A stretch of 64,000 nt of DNA from Vibrio cidicii (GTDB lineage Bacteria > Pseudomonadota > Gammaproteobacteria > Enterobacterales > Vibrionaceae). How positions within the stretch are numbered: position 1 is the stretch's first letter; each line of letters opens with the position of its first letter. This document shows positions 1 to 8,979 of the stretch, one piece after another. Made by a program: the position numbers and the translations under genes. Below the pieces are notes generated by a model. That model was given only the letters and a program-made list of their open reading frames with translations, was not told the origin of the DNA and did no database searches. Location of the stretch: contig NZ_CP046804.1 of NCBI RefSeq assembly GCF_009763805.1, positions 2,232,001-2,296,000 of the forward strand, written 5' to 3'.

Positions 1-326
1 AACCAATCGGTAAAAATGTAGCCGATGATGTAACCGGGCATCGCCAATGGTAGCACCAACGCCCACTGCAGCCACTTTTCGCTGGGCAGTTTGCACATCG
101 CCATGAGCCAAGCACTCGGAATGCCAAGCAACAACGAGAGCAGCATCACGCCCAAGGTCAAAGTAATGGTGTTAACAATGTAGGAAGGCATCACGGTTGC
201 CAGCAAGTGAGCAAACAGCTCGTCGCTTGGGCCAACCGCCGTGTAGAAGATCGCTAAGATCGGCAAAACCAGCAGAACGGCTAATGCCCCACTGCTGGTT
301 TTCCAGGTGTATTTTTGTTCTTTCAT
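1..326 (-). CDS. fbpB: Ferric iron ABC transporter permease FbpB (N-terminal part)
   Basis: Inner-membrane permease of an Fe(III) ABC importer. It would accept iron from the periplasmic protein encoded just upstream (fbpA). Only the first 108 codons lie in the window; the rest runs off the left edge. The protein starts MKEQKYTWKTSSGALAVLLV and shows a hydrophobic helix at about residues 14-32. More membrane segments follow (about 48-75 and 84-104), ending in the PGYIIGYIF stretch typical of the FbpB/SfuB family. The start ATG at 326 is the first in frame after a 100-base gap that contains a hairpin. Identity rests on the membrane pattern and the fbpA neighbour; the ATPase gene would lie beyond the edge. 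Confidence 0.85.
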   Translation of the reverse strand, partial: MKEQKYTWKTSSGALAVLLVLPILAIFYTAVGPSDELFAHLLATVMPSYIVNTITLTLGVMLLSLLLGIPSAWLMAMCKLPSEKWLQWALVLPLAMPGYIIGYIFTDW

Positions 327-396
327 CGCCTAATTACTGCAAGGCTGTATGAAACACAGTTGCGCTCGCAAATACATCTCATATCACTTTAATTTA

Positions 397-421
397 CAAG
401 GGGTACAGTTATACCCCTTGT
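397..421 (-). other. Intercistronic hairpin between fbpA and fbpB
   Basis: ACAAGGGGTA and TATACCCCTTGT pair around a short loop, directly after the fbpA stop codon (427). There is no strong T-run after it on the transcribed strand. It is therefore more likely a processing or stability hairpin that keeps the binding-protein message more abundant than the permease message than a full terminator. This role is inferred. Confidence 0.6.
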
Positions 422-426
422 TTCAT

Positions 427-1441
427 TTAAAGGTCAAATTTCACTTCGTCGAGAAGCTTAATTGCCGCTGCATGGTGAGATGCAATGTCATCTAAAGAAA
501 GCGTATCGGCTTTAAAGTCACCCCAAGAGGCCACCAGCTCAGAGCGTTTCACACCTTCTTTAACTGGGTACTCAAAGTTCACCTCAGCATACATTTGCTG
601 CGCCACATCGTCGGTCAAGAAACTCCATCAGCTTCTGCGCATTGGCTTTGTTTGGCGCGTATTTGGCCATCGCCATACCAGAAATATTGACGTGTGTGCC
701 TTGAGTTTTCTGGTTCGGGAAGTTGATATACACCGAGTCCGCCCACGCTTTTTGCTCAGGATCGTTGATCATTGCGCCAAGGTAGTAGCTGTTACCGAGA
801 GAAACATCACAAAGACCTTCTTTGATCGCTTTCACTTGACCGCGATCGTTGCCTTGCGGTTTACGCGCTAGGTTCGCTTTCACGCCTTCCAGCCATTTTT
901 TGGTTTCCGCTTCACCGTGATGAGCAATCATTGCTGAGACCAGAGAAACGTTGTAAGGATGTTTGCCGCTGCGAGTACAAATTTTGCCTTTGAATTCTGG
1001 TTTCGCCAGATCTTCGTAGTCAAAGTCTTCACCTAGCAGACCAACGCGATCGCGCGATGAGTAAACGCTGCGCGTGCGGGTAGTCAAAGCGAACCACTCA
1101 TTTTGCTTATCTTGGTACTGAGCTGGGACATTTTTTTCAATAATGTCACTGTTTACAGGCTGAACTAGCCCTTTGTCGGTCAGCTCAGCCAGACGGCTGA
1201 TATCCACAGTTAGAATCACGTCTGCCGGGCTGTACTCGCCCTCTTGAGCTAGCTTCTCTGCAATGCCGGTTTTCGCAAACATCACGTTCACTTTAATGCC
1301 CGTCTCTTTGGTGAACTCTTTAAACATAGGTTCAACCAGGAAAGGTTGGCGGTAAGAGTAGACGTTCACTTCTTCCGCAGCCATGGCTGTCGGTGCCAGT
1401 GTCGCGCACGCCAGCGCAGACAGAGTAAGCAGTTTTTTCAT
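427..1441 (-). CDS. fbpA: Fe(III)-binding periplasmic protein FbpA (apparent 1-base frameshift)
   Basis: Periplasmic ferric-ion-binding protein that delivers iron to FbpB. Start MKKLLTLSALACATLA at 1441 gives a clear signal peptide ending near AMA. The mature part begins EEVNVYSYRQPFLVEPMF. The adjacent tyrosines in LGNSYYLGAM match the Fe-binding tyrosines of the family. The span is one base too long: the frame breaks at GAAAC, 619-623, where EFLDRR should continue EFLTDDVAQQMY. Removing one A restores a 337-residue protein ending EVKFDL. The last 60 or so codons are therefore intact but out of frame. A Fur box lies upstream. I judge the break to be a sequence error because nine other genes in the window show the same GAAC to GAAAC change. 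Confidence 0.88.
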
Positions 1442-1471
1442 CAAGAGAGTCCTTTGAGCTAGATTTGAACT

Positions 1472-1490
1472 AGAATGATAACGTTTATCA
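1472..1490 (-). promoter_or_regulatory. Fur box upstream of fbpA
   Basis: AGAATGATAACGTTTATCA resembles the Fur operator (GATAATGATwATCATTATC) and lies about 30 bases before the fbpA start. It fits iron repression of fbpAB. Confidence 0.6.
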
Positions 1491-1538
1491 GTTGCGTCAT
1501 TATAAGCATGTCGATTTTTAAAACAACGCTCAAATGAC

Positions 1539-1566
1539 AAAAAACCCGCCAACAACGGCGGGTTTT
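1539..1566 (-). terminator. Rho-independent terminator of glnK-amt
   Basis: AACCCGCC and GGCGGGTT arms with T-runs on both strands, located between the amt stop (1596) and the fbpA promoter. It separates the nitrogen operon from the iron operon. Confidence 0.85.
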
Positions 1567-1595
1567 TGATAGCTTTATTTGTAAGGATTTGTGTC

Positions 1596-2826
1596 TTACT
1601 TGACGGTCACGAACTCTGGGTAAGCGCCAACACCACAATCGTGCATGTCCATGCCTTCCATCTCTTCTTCTTCGCTAACACGGATACCCATGGTCGCTTT
1701 CAAGATGCCCCACACCACTAAGCTTGCACCAAATACCCAAGCGAAGATAACCGCAGCGCCGAGAAGCTGAGCTGAGAAAGTCGCGTCGGCATTGCTTAGC
1801 GGAACCACCATCAGACCGAAGAAGCCACACACGCCGTGAACAGAGATAGCGCCCACTGGATCGTCAATTTTCACTTTGTCCAGACCAATGATGCTGAACA
1901 CCACTAGCGCACCTGCTACCGCACCGATCGCCACCGAGTAAACTGGTGATGGAGAAAGAGGATCTGCGGTAATCGCCACTAGACCAGCCAACGCGCCGTT
2001 AAGAATCATGGTCAGATCGGCTTTACCCCAAGTGGTTTTACACACGAGCAGTGCTGCAATTGAACCTGCCGCTGCTGCCGCATTGGTGTTCAGGAAGATT
2101 TGACCTACCGCTGTCGCGTTTCTCAAAATCCGACAGCATTAATTGTGAGCCGCCGTTGAAACCGAACCAACCAAACCACAAGATGAAGGTACCTAAAGTG
2201 GCTAATGGCATGTTTGAACCCGGAATTGGGTAGATTTCACCGTTTTTGCCATATTTGCCTTTACGCGCACCGAGCAGTAACACACCCGCTAGAGCCGCAG
2301 ACGCCCCCGCCATATGCACGATCCCCGAACCCGCAAAGTCACTAAAACCAGCCGCAGACAGGAAGCCGCCGCCCCAAGTCCAGTAACCTTCCATTGGGTA
2401 GATGAACGCGGTCAAAATGGCCGAAAACACAAGGAAAGACCACAGTTTCATACGCTCAGCGACAGCGCCCGATACCACAGACATAGCGGTGGCAACGAAG
2501 ACCACTTGGAAGAAGAAGTCAGATTCAAGCGAGTGATCCGCCCCTTCGGCTTGACTGCCAATCAGCGCACCAAGCGAAGGTAGCCAACCGCCTTCGCTGT
2601 TGTCGACGTACATGATGTTGTAACCAACCACCAAGTAGGTCGTACAGGCGATAGCGTACAAACAGAAGTTTTTGGTTAGAATTTCAGTGGTATTTTTTGA
2701 ACGCACCAGACCCGCTTCCAACATGGCGAAACCAGCCGCCATCCACATCACAAGCGCGCCGGAAATGAGGAAGAAAAAGGTATCGAGCGCGTAGCGTAAC
2801 TCAGTTACGGTTGTTGTTAATTCCAT
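1596..2826 (-). CDS. amt: Ammonium transporter Amt (apparent 1-base frameshift)
   Basis: Inner-membrane ammonium channel of the Amt/Mep/Rh family, partner of the PII protein encoded upstream. The first part (start MELTTTVTELRYALDTFFFL) carries many hydrophobic helices and the family stretch GSGIVHMAGASAAL. The second part continues NATAVGQIFLNTNAAAAAGS and ends AYPEFVTVK. The two parts are in different frames. The break is GTTTC at 2118-2122 (GAAAC in the sense strand). Deleting one A converts DFEKRDSG to DFENATAVGQ and gives one 409-residue protein of normal family length. It is 26 bases downstream of glnK in the usual glnK-amt operon. Apart from the single base there is no sign of decay. 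Confidence 0.9.
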
Positions 2827-2852
2827 AGTAAGTTCTCCAGTCCTTTGAATCG

Positions 2853-3218
<366 letters not shown>

Positions 3219-3233
3219 TTACATACAAAGCAA

Positions 3234-3249
3234 TCCAAGGTACGTGCCA
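3234..3249 (-). promoter_or_regulatory. Sigma-54 promoter of glnK-amt
   Basis: On the minus strand TGGCACGTACCTTGGA matches the -24/-12 consensus TGGCACGNNNNTTGCW with correct spacing (one mismatch at the -12 C). It lies about 45 bases before the glnK start. Confidence 0.75.
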
Positions 3250-3312
3250 ACTTTTTATATTATTGTTTTTAAATGATTTATTAGAAAATTCGCACTAAAA
3301 ACAAAATCAATA

Positions 3313-3327
3313 GCACCAACTTGGTGC
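3313..3327. promoter_or_regulatory. NtrC (GlnG) enhancer site
   Basis: GCACCAACTTGGTGC is a perfect dyad matching the core of the NtrC operator TGCACCAnnnTGGTGCA. It sits about 65-90 bases upstream of the -24/-12 promoter, the normal place for an activator of sigma-54 transcription. The rest of the 3192-3520 gap shows nothing else recognisable besides the terminator at its left-hand gene. Confidence 0.75.
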
Positions 3328-3436
3328 ATCGCATTCACAAAAATAAAGCATCTACCCCATTTCGGCCTAATTCAGTGCAACCGTTCAACAATAAGCTTAT
3401 TTACCCTCAATACTTGTGACATTATTATGAAGATAA

Positions 3437-3470
3437 GAAAAATCCCCAGATTTTCATCTGGGGATTTTTT
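3437..3470 (-). terminator. Terminator after the TonB-dependent receptor gene
   Basis: AAATCCCCAGA and TCTGGGGATTT form a strong stem flanked by A and T runs, about 50 bases past the receptor stop codon. Confidence 0.85.
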
Positions 3471-3520
3471 ATGTTTCTAGCATAACCGGACTGTGAATCC
3501 GTTAATCTACCATTAGCCGC

Positions 3521-5785
3521 TTAAAAGCGCATGTTGGCCGATATCCAGAAGTTACGCGACGCGTGTTTCACGTTGTAGTGATCTTCTTTAGTCATGGTGT
3601 AGCTACCATCACCGTTGTCTTGCCAGTTAGTCACGTCGTAGGTGGTAAAGTCTTTGTCAAATAAGTTGTTCACACGAGCGGAGAGAGTCAAATCATCCGA
3701 CAGCATCCAACTGCCACCTAAGTGGAAGATCTCGAAATCTTTGTAGTACTGATCCTTACCGCTGTCATCTTGACCACGGTAGCGGTCTGAGTTGGCTTCC
3801 ATGGTCAGATAGAGCGAAACGTAGTTAGTCGCGTACCAGTTCAAGGTCGTATTGAGCATGTGCTTCACGGGATTACTGGTCAGCGGCTCACCTTTATTGG
3901 CTCCACTGGTGATCTCAGAATCGGTGTAAGTGTAGTTTGCTCTTAGTGACAAATCGTATGGCAGCATCAGTTGTCCAGCCAACTCGACCCCTTGCACTCT
4001 TGCATCACCGACGTTGTCTTTGTAAGTTAAGACATAGCGGCTATTTAACGCATTCCAACCTGCGGCATCCGCATTGTCACACGCGCGATTGTTTGGATTG
4101 GCGATACAGTTGTATTTGCTTTCGATCTTGTTTTTAAAATCGTTATGGAAGAAGGTCGCGTTAAAGGTATGGCCTTTTTCATGGGTGTAGTACACCGCCA
4201 CTTCGCTGTTAATCGATTCTTCCGGTTTCAGGTTTTCATTGCCAACCCACGGGCTAGTGCCTTGGCCGCCAAAGCCAGTAATGCCGGAGTAAAGATCGGT
4301 GGTTTTCGGCGTTTTATACCCCGTTGACACACCACCTTTTACTGTCCAGTTCGAGTTTACGCTGTACACACCGTACAAACGCGGTGAAACATGGCTACCG
4401 AATGTATCGTGATCGTCGTAGCGCACACCTGCGGTCAGCGTCAATGGCTCAATGATGCGCCAGCTGTCTTCGACAAACAGCGAATATTGGGTTTGCTCTT
4501 GCATCGCTCCCGCTTGATAGCCCGAGCCTTGCATGCCAAACACGCCATCTTCCATCTCGGAATCAATCAGTTGTCCGCCTACAACCACAAAGTGATCGCC
4601 CAAAGGCAGCTCGAGTTTGGCATCCAACGTGGTGCTTTCGTTACGCAGTTCGCGCTTAGGACGAGACATCAATTCAGATTCGATCCAGGCCATCACTTCG
4701 GCTTGGCTCAAATTAGCTTTTTTATCCGCCAACTCTTGACGCTGCTGTAACGAGAGCGGCAGTGAACGACCTAAGTTTTCTGTTTTGACATGTGACAGCG
4801 AGACTTCACTGCGGCCAAACTCCCACTTGCCTTTGTGCGTCAAAGACCATTGGTCACGCAGAGTGCGCTGCGTAGGTGCATAGCCTACACGGGCATTTTT
4901 ATAGATGGTGTCAGCACTGTCGGTGGTGCCGAATTGAGATTCGCTGTTGTCATACTTCTGACGCGAAGCGTCATAGTCGAGCAACAGTTCTTGATCCTCG
5001 TTGATGTACCAAGCTAAGCCAAAGCCCGCAGCCCAATTCTGGTTGTCGGAGGTTTTACCGCCGCCCCCAAAGGTGGTCGAAGGCTGATGCATATTGCCAT
5101 CTGGCCCAAGCTCAGCAGCATAAGATGGTGTGGATTCGGCTTTATCGTAGTAGCTGCCGCGAACAGAGAGCGCCAATTTGTCTTCGATAAGCGCACCCGA
5201 GGCGTAAAAGTCGGTGGTGTTAACATCGCCCAGCTCTGAGTTCTCTTGGAAGGTACGGCTGGTTGAGATAGAGCCGTGCCACTCTTTGCTCGCCCGTTTG
5301 GTGATGATGTTGACCACACCGCCCATCGCATCTGCACCGTACAGAGTGGACATTGGGCCGCGCACCACTTCGATACGCTCAATCATATCCAGTGGTGGAA
5401 TGTGTGCCGATTGGAAACCGACAAAGTTGTTCGGATAAAGATCGCCATTGTTGTTTTGACGTTTGCCATCAATCAGCACCAAAGTATAGTCGGCGCCCAT
5501 ACCACGAATACTGATGGTGCTCTGGCCGCTTTTGTCTTGGCTTTCACCAACGTCAACCCCTTCGATATTGCGCAGCGCATCAAGCAAATTGGTGTACGGG
5601 CGGGCACGGAGATCTTCCTCGGTAATCACCGTTACGCTGGCAGGCGCATCAACCAGTTTTTGTTCAAATCCAGAAGCGGTTACTACCATCACTTCATCGG
5701 CTTTGCTTTCTGCTTGGGCACAAGTAGAAATCGCGCAGAGCGATGCAACGGCCATCGCCAAGTTTGTCTTACGTGTTAACAACAT
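3521..5785 (-). CDS. TonB-dependent outer-membrane receptor, FepA/IrgA/PeuA type
   Basis: Outer-membrane active transporter, most likely for a ferric catechol siderophore. The start MLLTRKTNLAMAVASLCAIS at 5785 gives a signal peptide ending near AQA. A TonB-box-like DEVMVVTASG follows at about residues 28-37. The plug domain (about 38-165) contains the VVRGPMSTLYGADAMGGVVN signature. The 22-strand barrel ends with the typical aromatic C terminus ISANMRF. At 754 residues the length is normal. Two cysteines (YNCIAN and RACDN) sit in one probable extracellular loop. An OmpR-type regulator/sensor pair lies directly upstream, as in P. aeruginosa pfeRSA and V. parahaemolyticus peuRSA, and its own promoter has a Fur box. 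The substrate cannot be read from sequence; an enterobactin-like ligand is inference. Confidence 0.88.
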   Translation of the reverse strand: MLLTRKTNLAMAVASLCAISTCAQAESKADEVMVVTASGFEQKLVDAPASVTVITEEDLRARPYTNLLDALRNIEGVDVGESQDKSGQSTISIRGMGADYTLVLIDGKRQNNNGDLYPNNFVGFQSAHIPPLDMIERIEVVRGPMSTLYGADAMGGVVNIITKRASKEWHGSISTSRTFQENSELGDVNTTDFYASGALIEDKLALSVRGSYYDKAESTPSYAAELGPDGNMHQPSTTFGGGGKTSDNQNWAAGFGLAWYINEDQELLLDYDASRQKYDNSESQFGTTDSADTIYKNARVGYAPTQRTLRDQWSLTHKGKWEFGRSEVSLSHVKTENLGRSLPLSLQQRQELADKKANLSQAEVMAWIESELMSRPKRELRNESTTLDAKLELPLGDHFVVVGGQLIDSEMEDGVFGMQGSGYQAGAMQEQTQYSLFVEDSWRIIEPLTLTAGVRYDDHDTFGSHVSPRLYGVYSVNSNWTVKGGVSTGYKTPKTTDLYSGITGFGGQGTSPWVGNENLKPEESINSEVAVYYTHEKGHTFNATFFHNDFKNKIESKYNCIANPNNRACDNADAAGWNALNSRYVLTYKDNVGDARVQGVELAGQLMLPYDLSLRANYTYTDSEITSGANKGEPLTSNPVKHMLNTTLNWYATNYVSLYLTMEANSDRYRGQDDSGKDQYYKDFEIFHLGGSWMLSDDLTLSARVNNLFDKDFTTYDVTNWQDNGDGSYTMTKEDHYNVKHASRNFWISANMRF

Positions 5786-5860
5786 GGTTTTTATTCCTTT
5801 CCTAGTCAGTCTCCCTTGGCCTGCTTCAATCAATGGCGGCCTTGGTTTTGCTGGGAATGG

Positions 5861-5918
5861 AATTTATATGATAATAATTATCAATTGTATTCGATTTACA
5901 ATCTTTACATTACTTTAC
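5861..5918 (-). promoter_or_regulatory. Receptor promoter: Fur box plus GTAAA direct repeats
   Basis: GATAATAATTATC (5870-5882) is a good Fur box. Upstream on the minus strand are three direct GTAAA repeats (plus-strand TTTAC at 5895, 5904 and 5914), spaced 9-10 bases, as expected for an OmpR-family response regulator. The region is 40/50 identical, without gaps, to the operon promoter at 14481-14530. Confidence 0.65.
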
Positions 5919-7289
5919 GGAACTTTTTGCTGCTTGCTGCCAACAAGTAAATTGCAGGCGAACTTGTAAGCCATTCTCACTATGCGCACTTAGGCTGCCC
6001 GCCATTTTTTTCACCGCTTGCGCGACAATCGAGAGGCCAAGCCCATAGCCACTCGCTGAGCTTGGCGAGTGCTTGGCTTGATAAAATGGCGTAAACAACT
6101 TGGCTAGCTCTTGTTCGCCCACGCCCGGGCCATCATCGGCGACTTCTATCACCAACACCTCTTGTTCAACGGAGGTGGACAGATAAATCGTACACGCCTC
6201 GCCTGCGTATTTAACGCAATTGGTGAGAAGATTGTTGAGCGCACTACCCAGCAGCACAGGATCCGCTTCAATCCACGCCGCTTGCTGACACAAGGCTAAT
6301 TGAATCCGTTGCCCGGGTAAAAGATGAGGCTCAAGCAGAGCCGCTTGCTCAGTGAGATACGCATTGACGTCCAAAGGCTTGAGCGATACAGAAAATTGGC
6401 TGCTCTCTAATTGGCTCAACTCAAGAATTTTTTCAATCATAGAGTTCATCAATTGTGCTTCCTGCTCGACCCGATTGAGCCAGAGTGTGCGCTGCTCAGG
6501 CTCTTTGGCACGCTGACAAAGGTGCGTGGCCAACAACTGGCGGGTGAGCGGCGTTTTGAGCTCATGCGACAAAGTACGCACCAACTGGCGCTGCTCCTCC
6601 ACCAAGATTTGGATGCGCTCGGCCATTCGATCGAAATCCAACGCCAGTTCACGAAATTCGCTCACGCTGTGACCAAGGGTATGCGCGACGCGGGTGTCGG
6701 TTTTTTCTTGCGCCAATGCGCGTGTTGCCGACTGCAATTGGGTGAGTGGATTTTGCAGATAGCGCGTCAGCACCCAAGAGATAAAGGCGAGAATACATAT
6801 GCCGACAATCGCATTCGCTGCCCACAAATAGTAGCTCGCCTTGGCGGCGGGGTGCTGCTGCCAAGGCAATTGAATCATCAGTTGGTGTTCTTGATCGAGG
6901 CGAATGCCAATCATAGGGCGAGAAACACGCGCGCCCATCGGCTGGTCTAAACGGCGATAAAAGTGCATTTTTTTCAACACATGCGGATGCACCTCTCGGC
7001 CACTGACCGGATGAAACTGTTGATCCACCACATACAATACGTAGCGCTGCTTGGCTTCCCATTGCGCCAGTTGCACCCACTCTTTACGTGCAACCCACAG
7101 CCCCGCTTGGTGAGCCAAATCGACAAACTCTTGATGCTGCTGCTTGGAAAGATTGAGCAAACGCTGATAGAGCAGCATTTCCACGCAGCTAAACGCACTC
7201 ACCACCAACACCACTCCGAGTGCGAGCGCGACAAACAGCCGCACGGCCAATTTTTGTGGCAAGCCGAGCCATCGGCGCAGCTTAGCCAT
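5910..7289 (-). CDS. Sensor histidine kinase (PfeS/PeuS-like)
   Basis: 459-residue membrane kinase. TM1 is at about residues 14-36, a periplasmic sensor region at about 40-150, TM2 at about 154-175, then HAMP. The phosphoacceptor His242 lies in LSHELKTPLTR. N box (LLTNCVKYAG), G1 (VADDGPGVG) and G2 (GYGLGLSIV) are all present, so the kinase should be active. Start ATG at 7289 was preferred over an upstream in-frame ATG (7319) because it overlaps the regulator stop as ATGGCTAA, implying translational coupling. The periplasmic loop contains several histidines (GREVHPHVLKKMHF), which may be relevant to metal or siderophore sensing; this is speculation. The receptor gene follows, arguing for sensing of its ligand. 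Confidence 0.87.
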   Translation of the reverse strand: MAKLRRWLGLPQKLAVRLFVALALGVVLVVSAFSCVEMLLYQRLLNLSKQQHQEFVDLAHQAGLWVARKEWVQLAQWEAKQRYVLYVVDQQFHPVSGREVHPHVLKKMHFYRRLDQPMGARVSRPMIGIRLDQEHQLMIQLPWQQHPAAKASYYLWAANAIVGICILAFISWVLTRYLQNPLTQLQSATRALAQEKTDTRVAHTLGHSVSEFRELALDFDRMAERIQILVEEQRQLVRTLSHELKTPLTRQLLATHLCQRAKEPEQRTLWLNRVEQEAQLMNSMIEKILELSQLESSQFSVSLKPLDVNAYLTEQAALLEPHLLPGQRIQLALCQQAAWIEADPVLLGSALNNLLTNCVKYAGEACTIYLSTSVEQEVLVIEVADDGPGVGEQELAKLFTPFYQAKHSPSSASGYGLGLSIVAQAVKKMAGSLSAHSENGLQVRLQFTCWQQAAKSSVK

Positions 7290-7962
7290 GTTTAAGTTCA
7301 AATTGATAGCCAATGCCACGTACGGTACGAATGGTATTTTTCGACCAGCCTGCTTGCGTCAGCTTGCGGCGGATATTGCTGATATGCATATCGAGATTGC
7401 GATCAAACGGGCACAACTCGCGTTTCAACACTTGGTGTTGCAGCTCCGCTTTGGCGATCGCTTGCTGATGATTGCTGGCCAAATAAACCAGCAACTCCTG
7501 CTCGGTCTGGGTGAAGGGCAAACGCCCTAGGGTGGTCAGAACATCGCTCACGGCTTCGCTGCCGCTTAAGGTGTTGACATGAGTATGGCGCTGTTTTTCC
7601 AAAGCGACCCGGCGCAGGGTCGCTTTAATCAAGCTCAAGAGCTTGGCAATACTAAAGGGTTTGGCAAGGTAGTGATCGGCTCCCGAATCATAGCCTTCAA
7701 TCTTATCGGCCTCTTCAGCAAAGGCACTGATCATGATGATCGGCGTGGAGAAACGCTGGCAAATACGGCGCGCCGCTTGCAGCCCATTGAGGTTAGGCAT
7801 CATCACATCCAGCAGCACAAGATCAAAAGGCTCACGGGCGAGCCAGTTAAGCGCCTGCTCGCCATCGTGGGCACAGCTAACCTGATAGCCTTCTTGCTGC
7901 AATACAGTATCAATAAGCTCGCACATGACGGGATCGTCATCGGCAATCAAAATCGTGGGCAT
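7282..7962 (-). CDS. OmpR-family response regulator (PfeR/PeuR-like)
   Basis: 226-residue DNA-binding response regulator. The receiver domain has the acidic pair DDD (8-10), the phosphoacceptor Asp52 in LVLLDVMMPNLNG, and the conserved Lys in LAKPFS. The C-terminal winged helix ends with the usual IRTVRGIGYQFEL. It is the first gene of a two-gene operon with the kinase and overlaps it by 8 bases. A near-perfect Fur box lies about 15 bases before the start, so the regulator itself appears iron-repressed. GTAAA repeats that could be its sites occur before the receptor gene and before the large metal operon but not before this gene. The target assignment is inference. Confidence 0.88.
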   Translation of the reverse strand: MPTILIADDDPVMCELIDTVLQQEGYQVSCAHDGEQALNWLAREPFDLVLLDVMMPNLNGLQAARRICQRFSTPIIMISAFAEEADKIEGYDSGADHYLAKPFSIAKLLSLIKATLRRVALEKQRHTHVNTLSGSEAVSDVLTTLGRLPFTQTEQELLVYLASNHQQAIAKAELQHQVLKRELCPFDRNLDMHISNIRRKLTQAGWSKNTIRTVRGIGYQFELKHG

Positions 7963-7977
7963 AGTTCAAATAGACAA

Positions 7978-7998
7978 AATGATAATAGTTATCATTTT
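7978..7998 (-). promoter_or_regulatory. Fur box before the two-component operon
   Basis: AATGATAATAGTTATCATTTT is a near-perfect Fur inverted repeat (AATGATAA / TTATCATT), just upstream of the response regulator start at 7962. Iron control of a sensor-regulator pair is unusual enough to note. Confidence 0.8.
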
Positions 7999-8052
7999 AT
8001 CAACAACCCGACCCGATGCAATAGCGGAAAATCATTAATCTTATCGATGAGT

Positions 8053-8979
8053 TTATCTTGTTACCTCTTGCTCTGGAGTTTTAATCCGCCAGCGTTCAAT
8101 CATGACGCCACTTTTACTCGACCCAAGACGCGAGACAGCATCCACCTGCAAATAGTGCGAAAACTCAGGCAACAGCTCGCGTAATTTTTGGCTAACTGGT
8201 CGAGTTGTCACGATCCAGAGATTGGGGTTAAGCGCAATCCAAGCTCTGATTTGCGCCACATCTTGCGCGTCCCATTCCAGCTCCGCTTTGGTCTGCACAC
8301 CTTGCACATGCAAACTGTAACCGGCCGCAAAATCGATCAAGGCCTCATCCAGCAGCAGCACACTTTCGATATCTTGCGCCATTAATTGCTGCTGATTGGT
8401 CAAAATCAGTTGCTGAATTGCCTGCGCTACTTCGTGCTGATTGTGGCGGATCTGCATTTGCCACTTGGGGAAAACACGTTGCAGGTCGTCACTGAGGATG
8501 CCGAGCATGGTGACTAAGTTGGCTGGATTGAGCCACACATAAGGAGAGACTTGCTGCTTATATTGCACCAAGGCCACCGATTGCGCCCTTGGTAACAGCG
8601 ACTGGGCAGAATCAATCTGGATCACGCCAATGTTGTGCTGACGCACCTGCGGGAAGATCGGGTCTTGCGGCCACACAGAGCGAATCGTCACCACCGCTTT
8701 GGCTTCTTTCGCGGCCTGAGCCACTTTATCTTGCTCAGCCTCGAACCACGCTTGATGGCGCGACATGCTAAAACGCGGTGACGGCAGGTAACGCACCTCT
8801 ACCTCAGTTTGTTTGAGTAAATCACTCGCCAACCAATAGTTGACCGGCAGTGACGTAAGCACAGTTTCTTTAGCGAATACAGGCACAGACAAGCCCGCCA
8901 AAGCACAACCAAACAACAAAATTGGCGAGAGAAAACGCGTCATACGCGCTGGCAATAATCGTTTCATCGTATTATCCAT
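8053..8979 (-). CDS. Second ZnuA-like metal-binding protein of the ABC cluster
   Basis: 308-residue periplasmic protein distantly related to the cluster-9 (ZnuA/PsaA) binding proteins. After MDNTMKRLLPARM there is a signal peptide ending VFA. Family-like elements include LPVNYWLASDLL, SRHQAWFE and the late strand LWIVTTRPVSQKLRELLPEF. Start ATG at 8979 overlaps the permease stop as ATGGATAA, indicating coupling. It is the last gene of the eight-gene operon. The usual metal histidines are less evident than in the other binding protein of the operon, so it may bind a different ligand or act as an accessory chaperone. Function beyond the fold is not known to me. Confidence 0.65.
   Translation of the reverse strand: MDNTMKRLLPARMTRFLSPILLFGCALAGLSVPVFAKETVLTSLPVNYWLASDLLKQTEVEVRYLPSPRFSMSRHQAWFEAEQDKVAQAAKEAKAVVTIRSVWPQDPIFPQVRQHNIGVIQIDSAQSLLPRAQSVALVQYKQQVSPYVWLNPANLVTMLGILSDDLQRVFPKWQMQIRHNQHEVAQAIQQLILTNQQQLMAQDIESVLLLDEALIDFAAGYSLHVQGVQTKAELEWDAQDVAQIRAWIALNPNLWIVTTRPVSQKLRELLPEFSHYLQVDAVSRLGSSKSGVMIERWRIKTPEQEVTR

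Noticed and set aside
1442..1555. Upstream extension of FbpA
   Set aside because: It would run over the Fur box and precede a clear signal peptide.
5276..5779. 167-codon plus-strand frame inside the receptor gene
   Set aside because: Antisense shadow; no start context, no similarity, and it lies over the conserved plug-domain coding region.
5786..5833. Longer start for the TonB-dependent receptor
   Set aside because: The extension MIEAGQGRLTRKGIKT would precede and spoil the signal peptide; the start at 5785 is proper.
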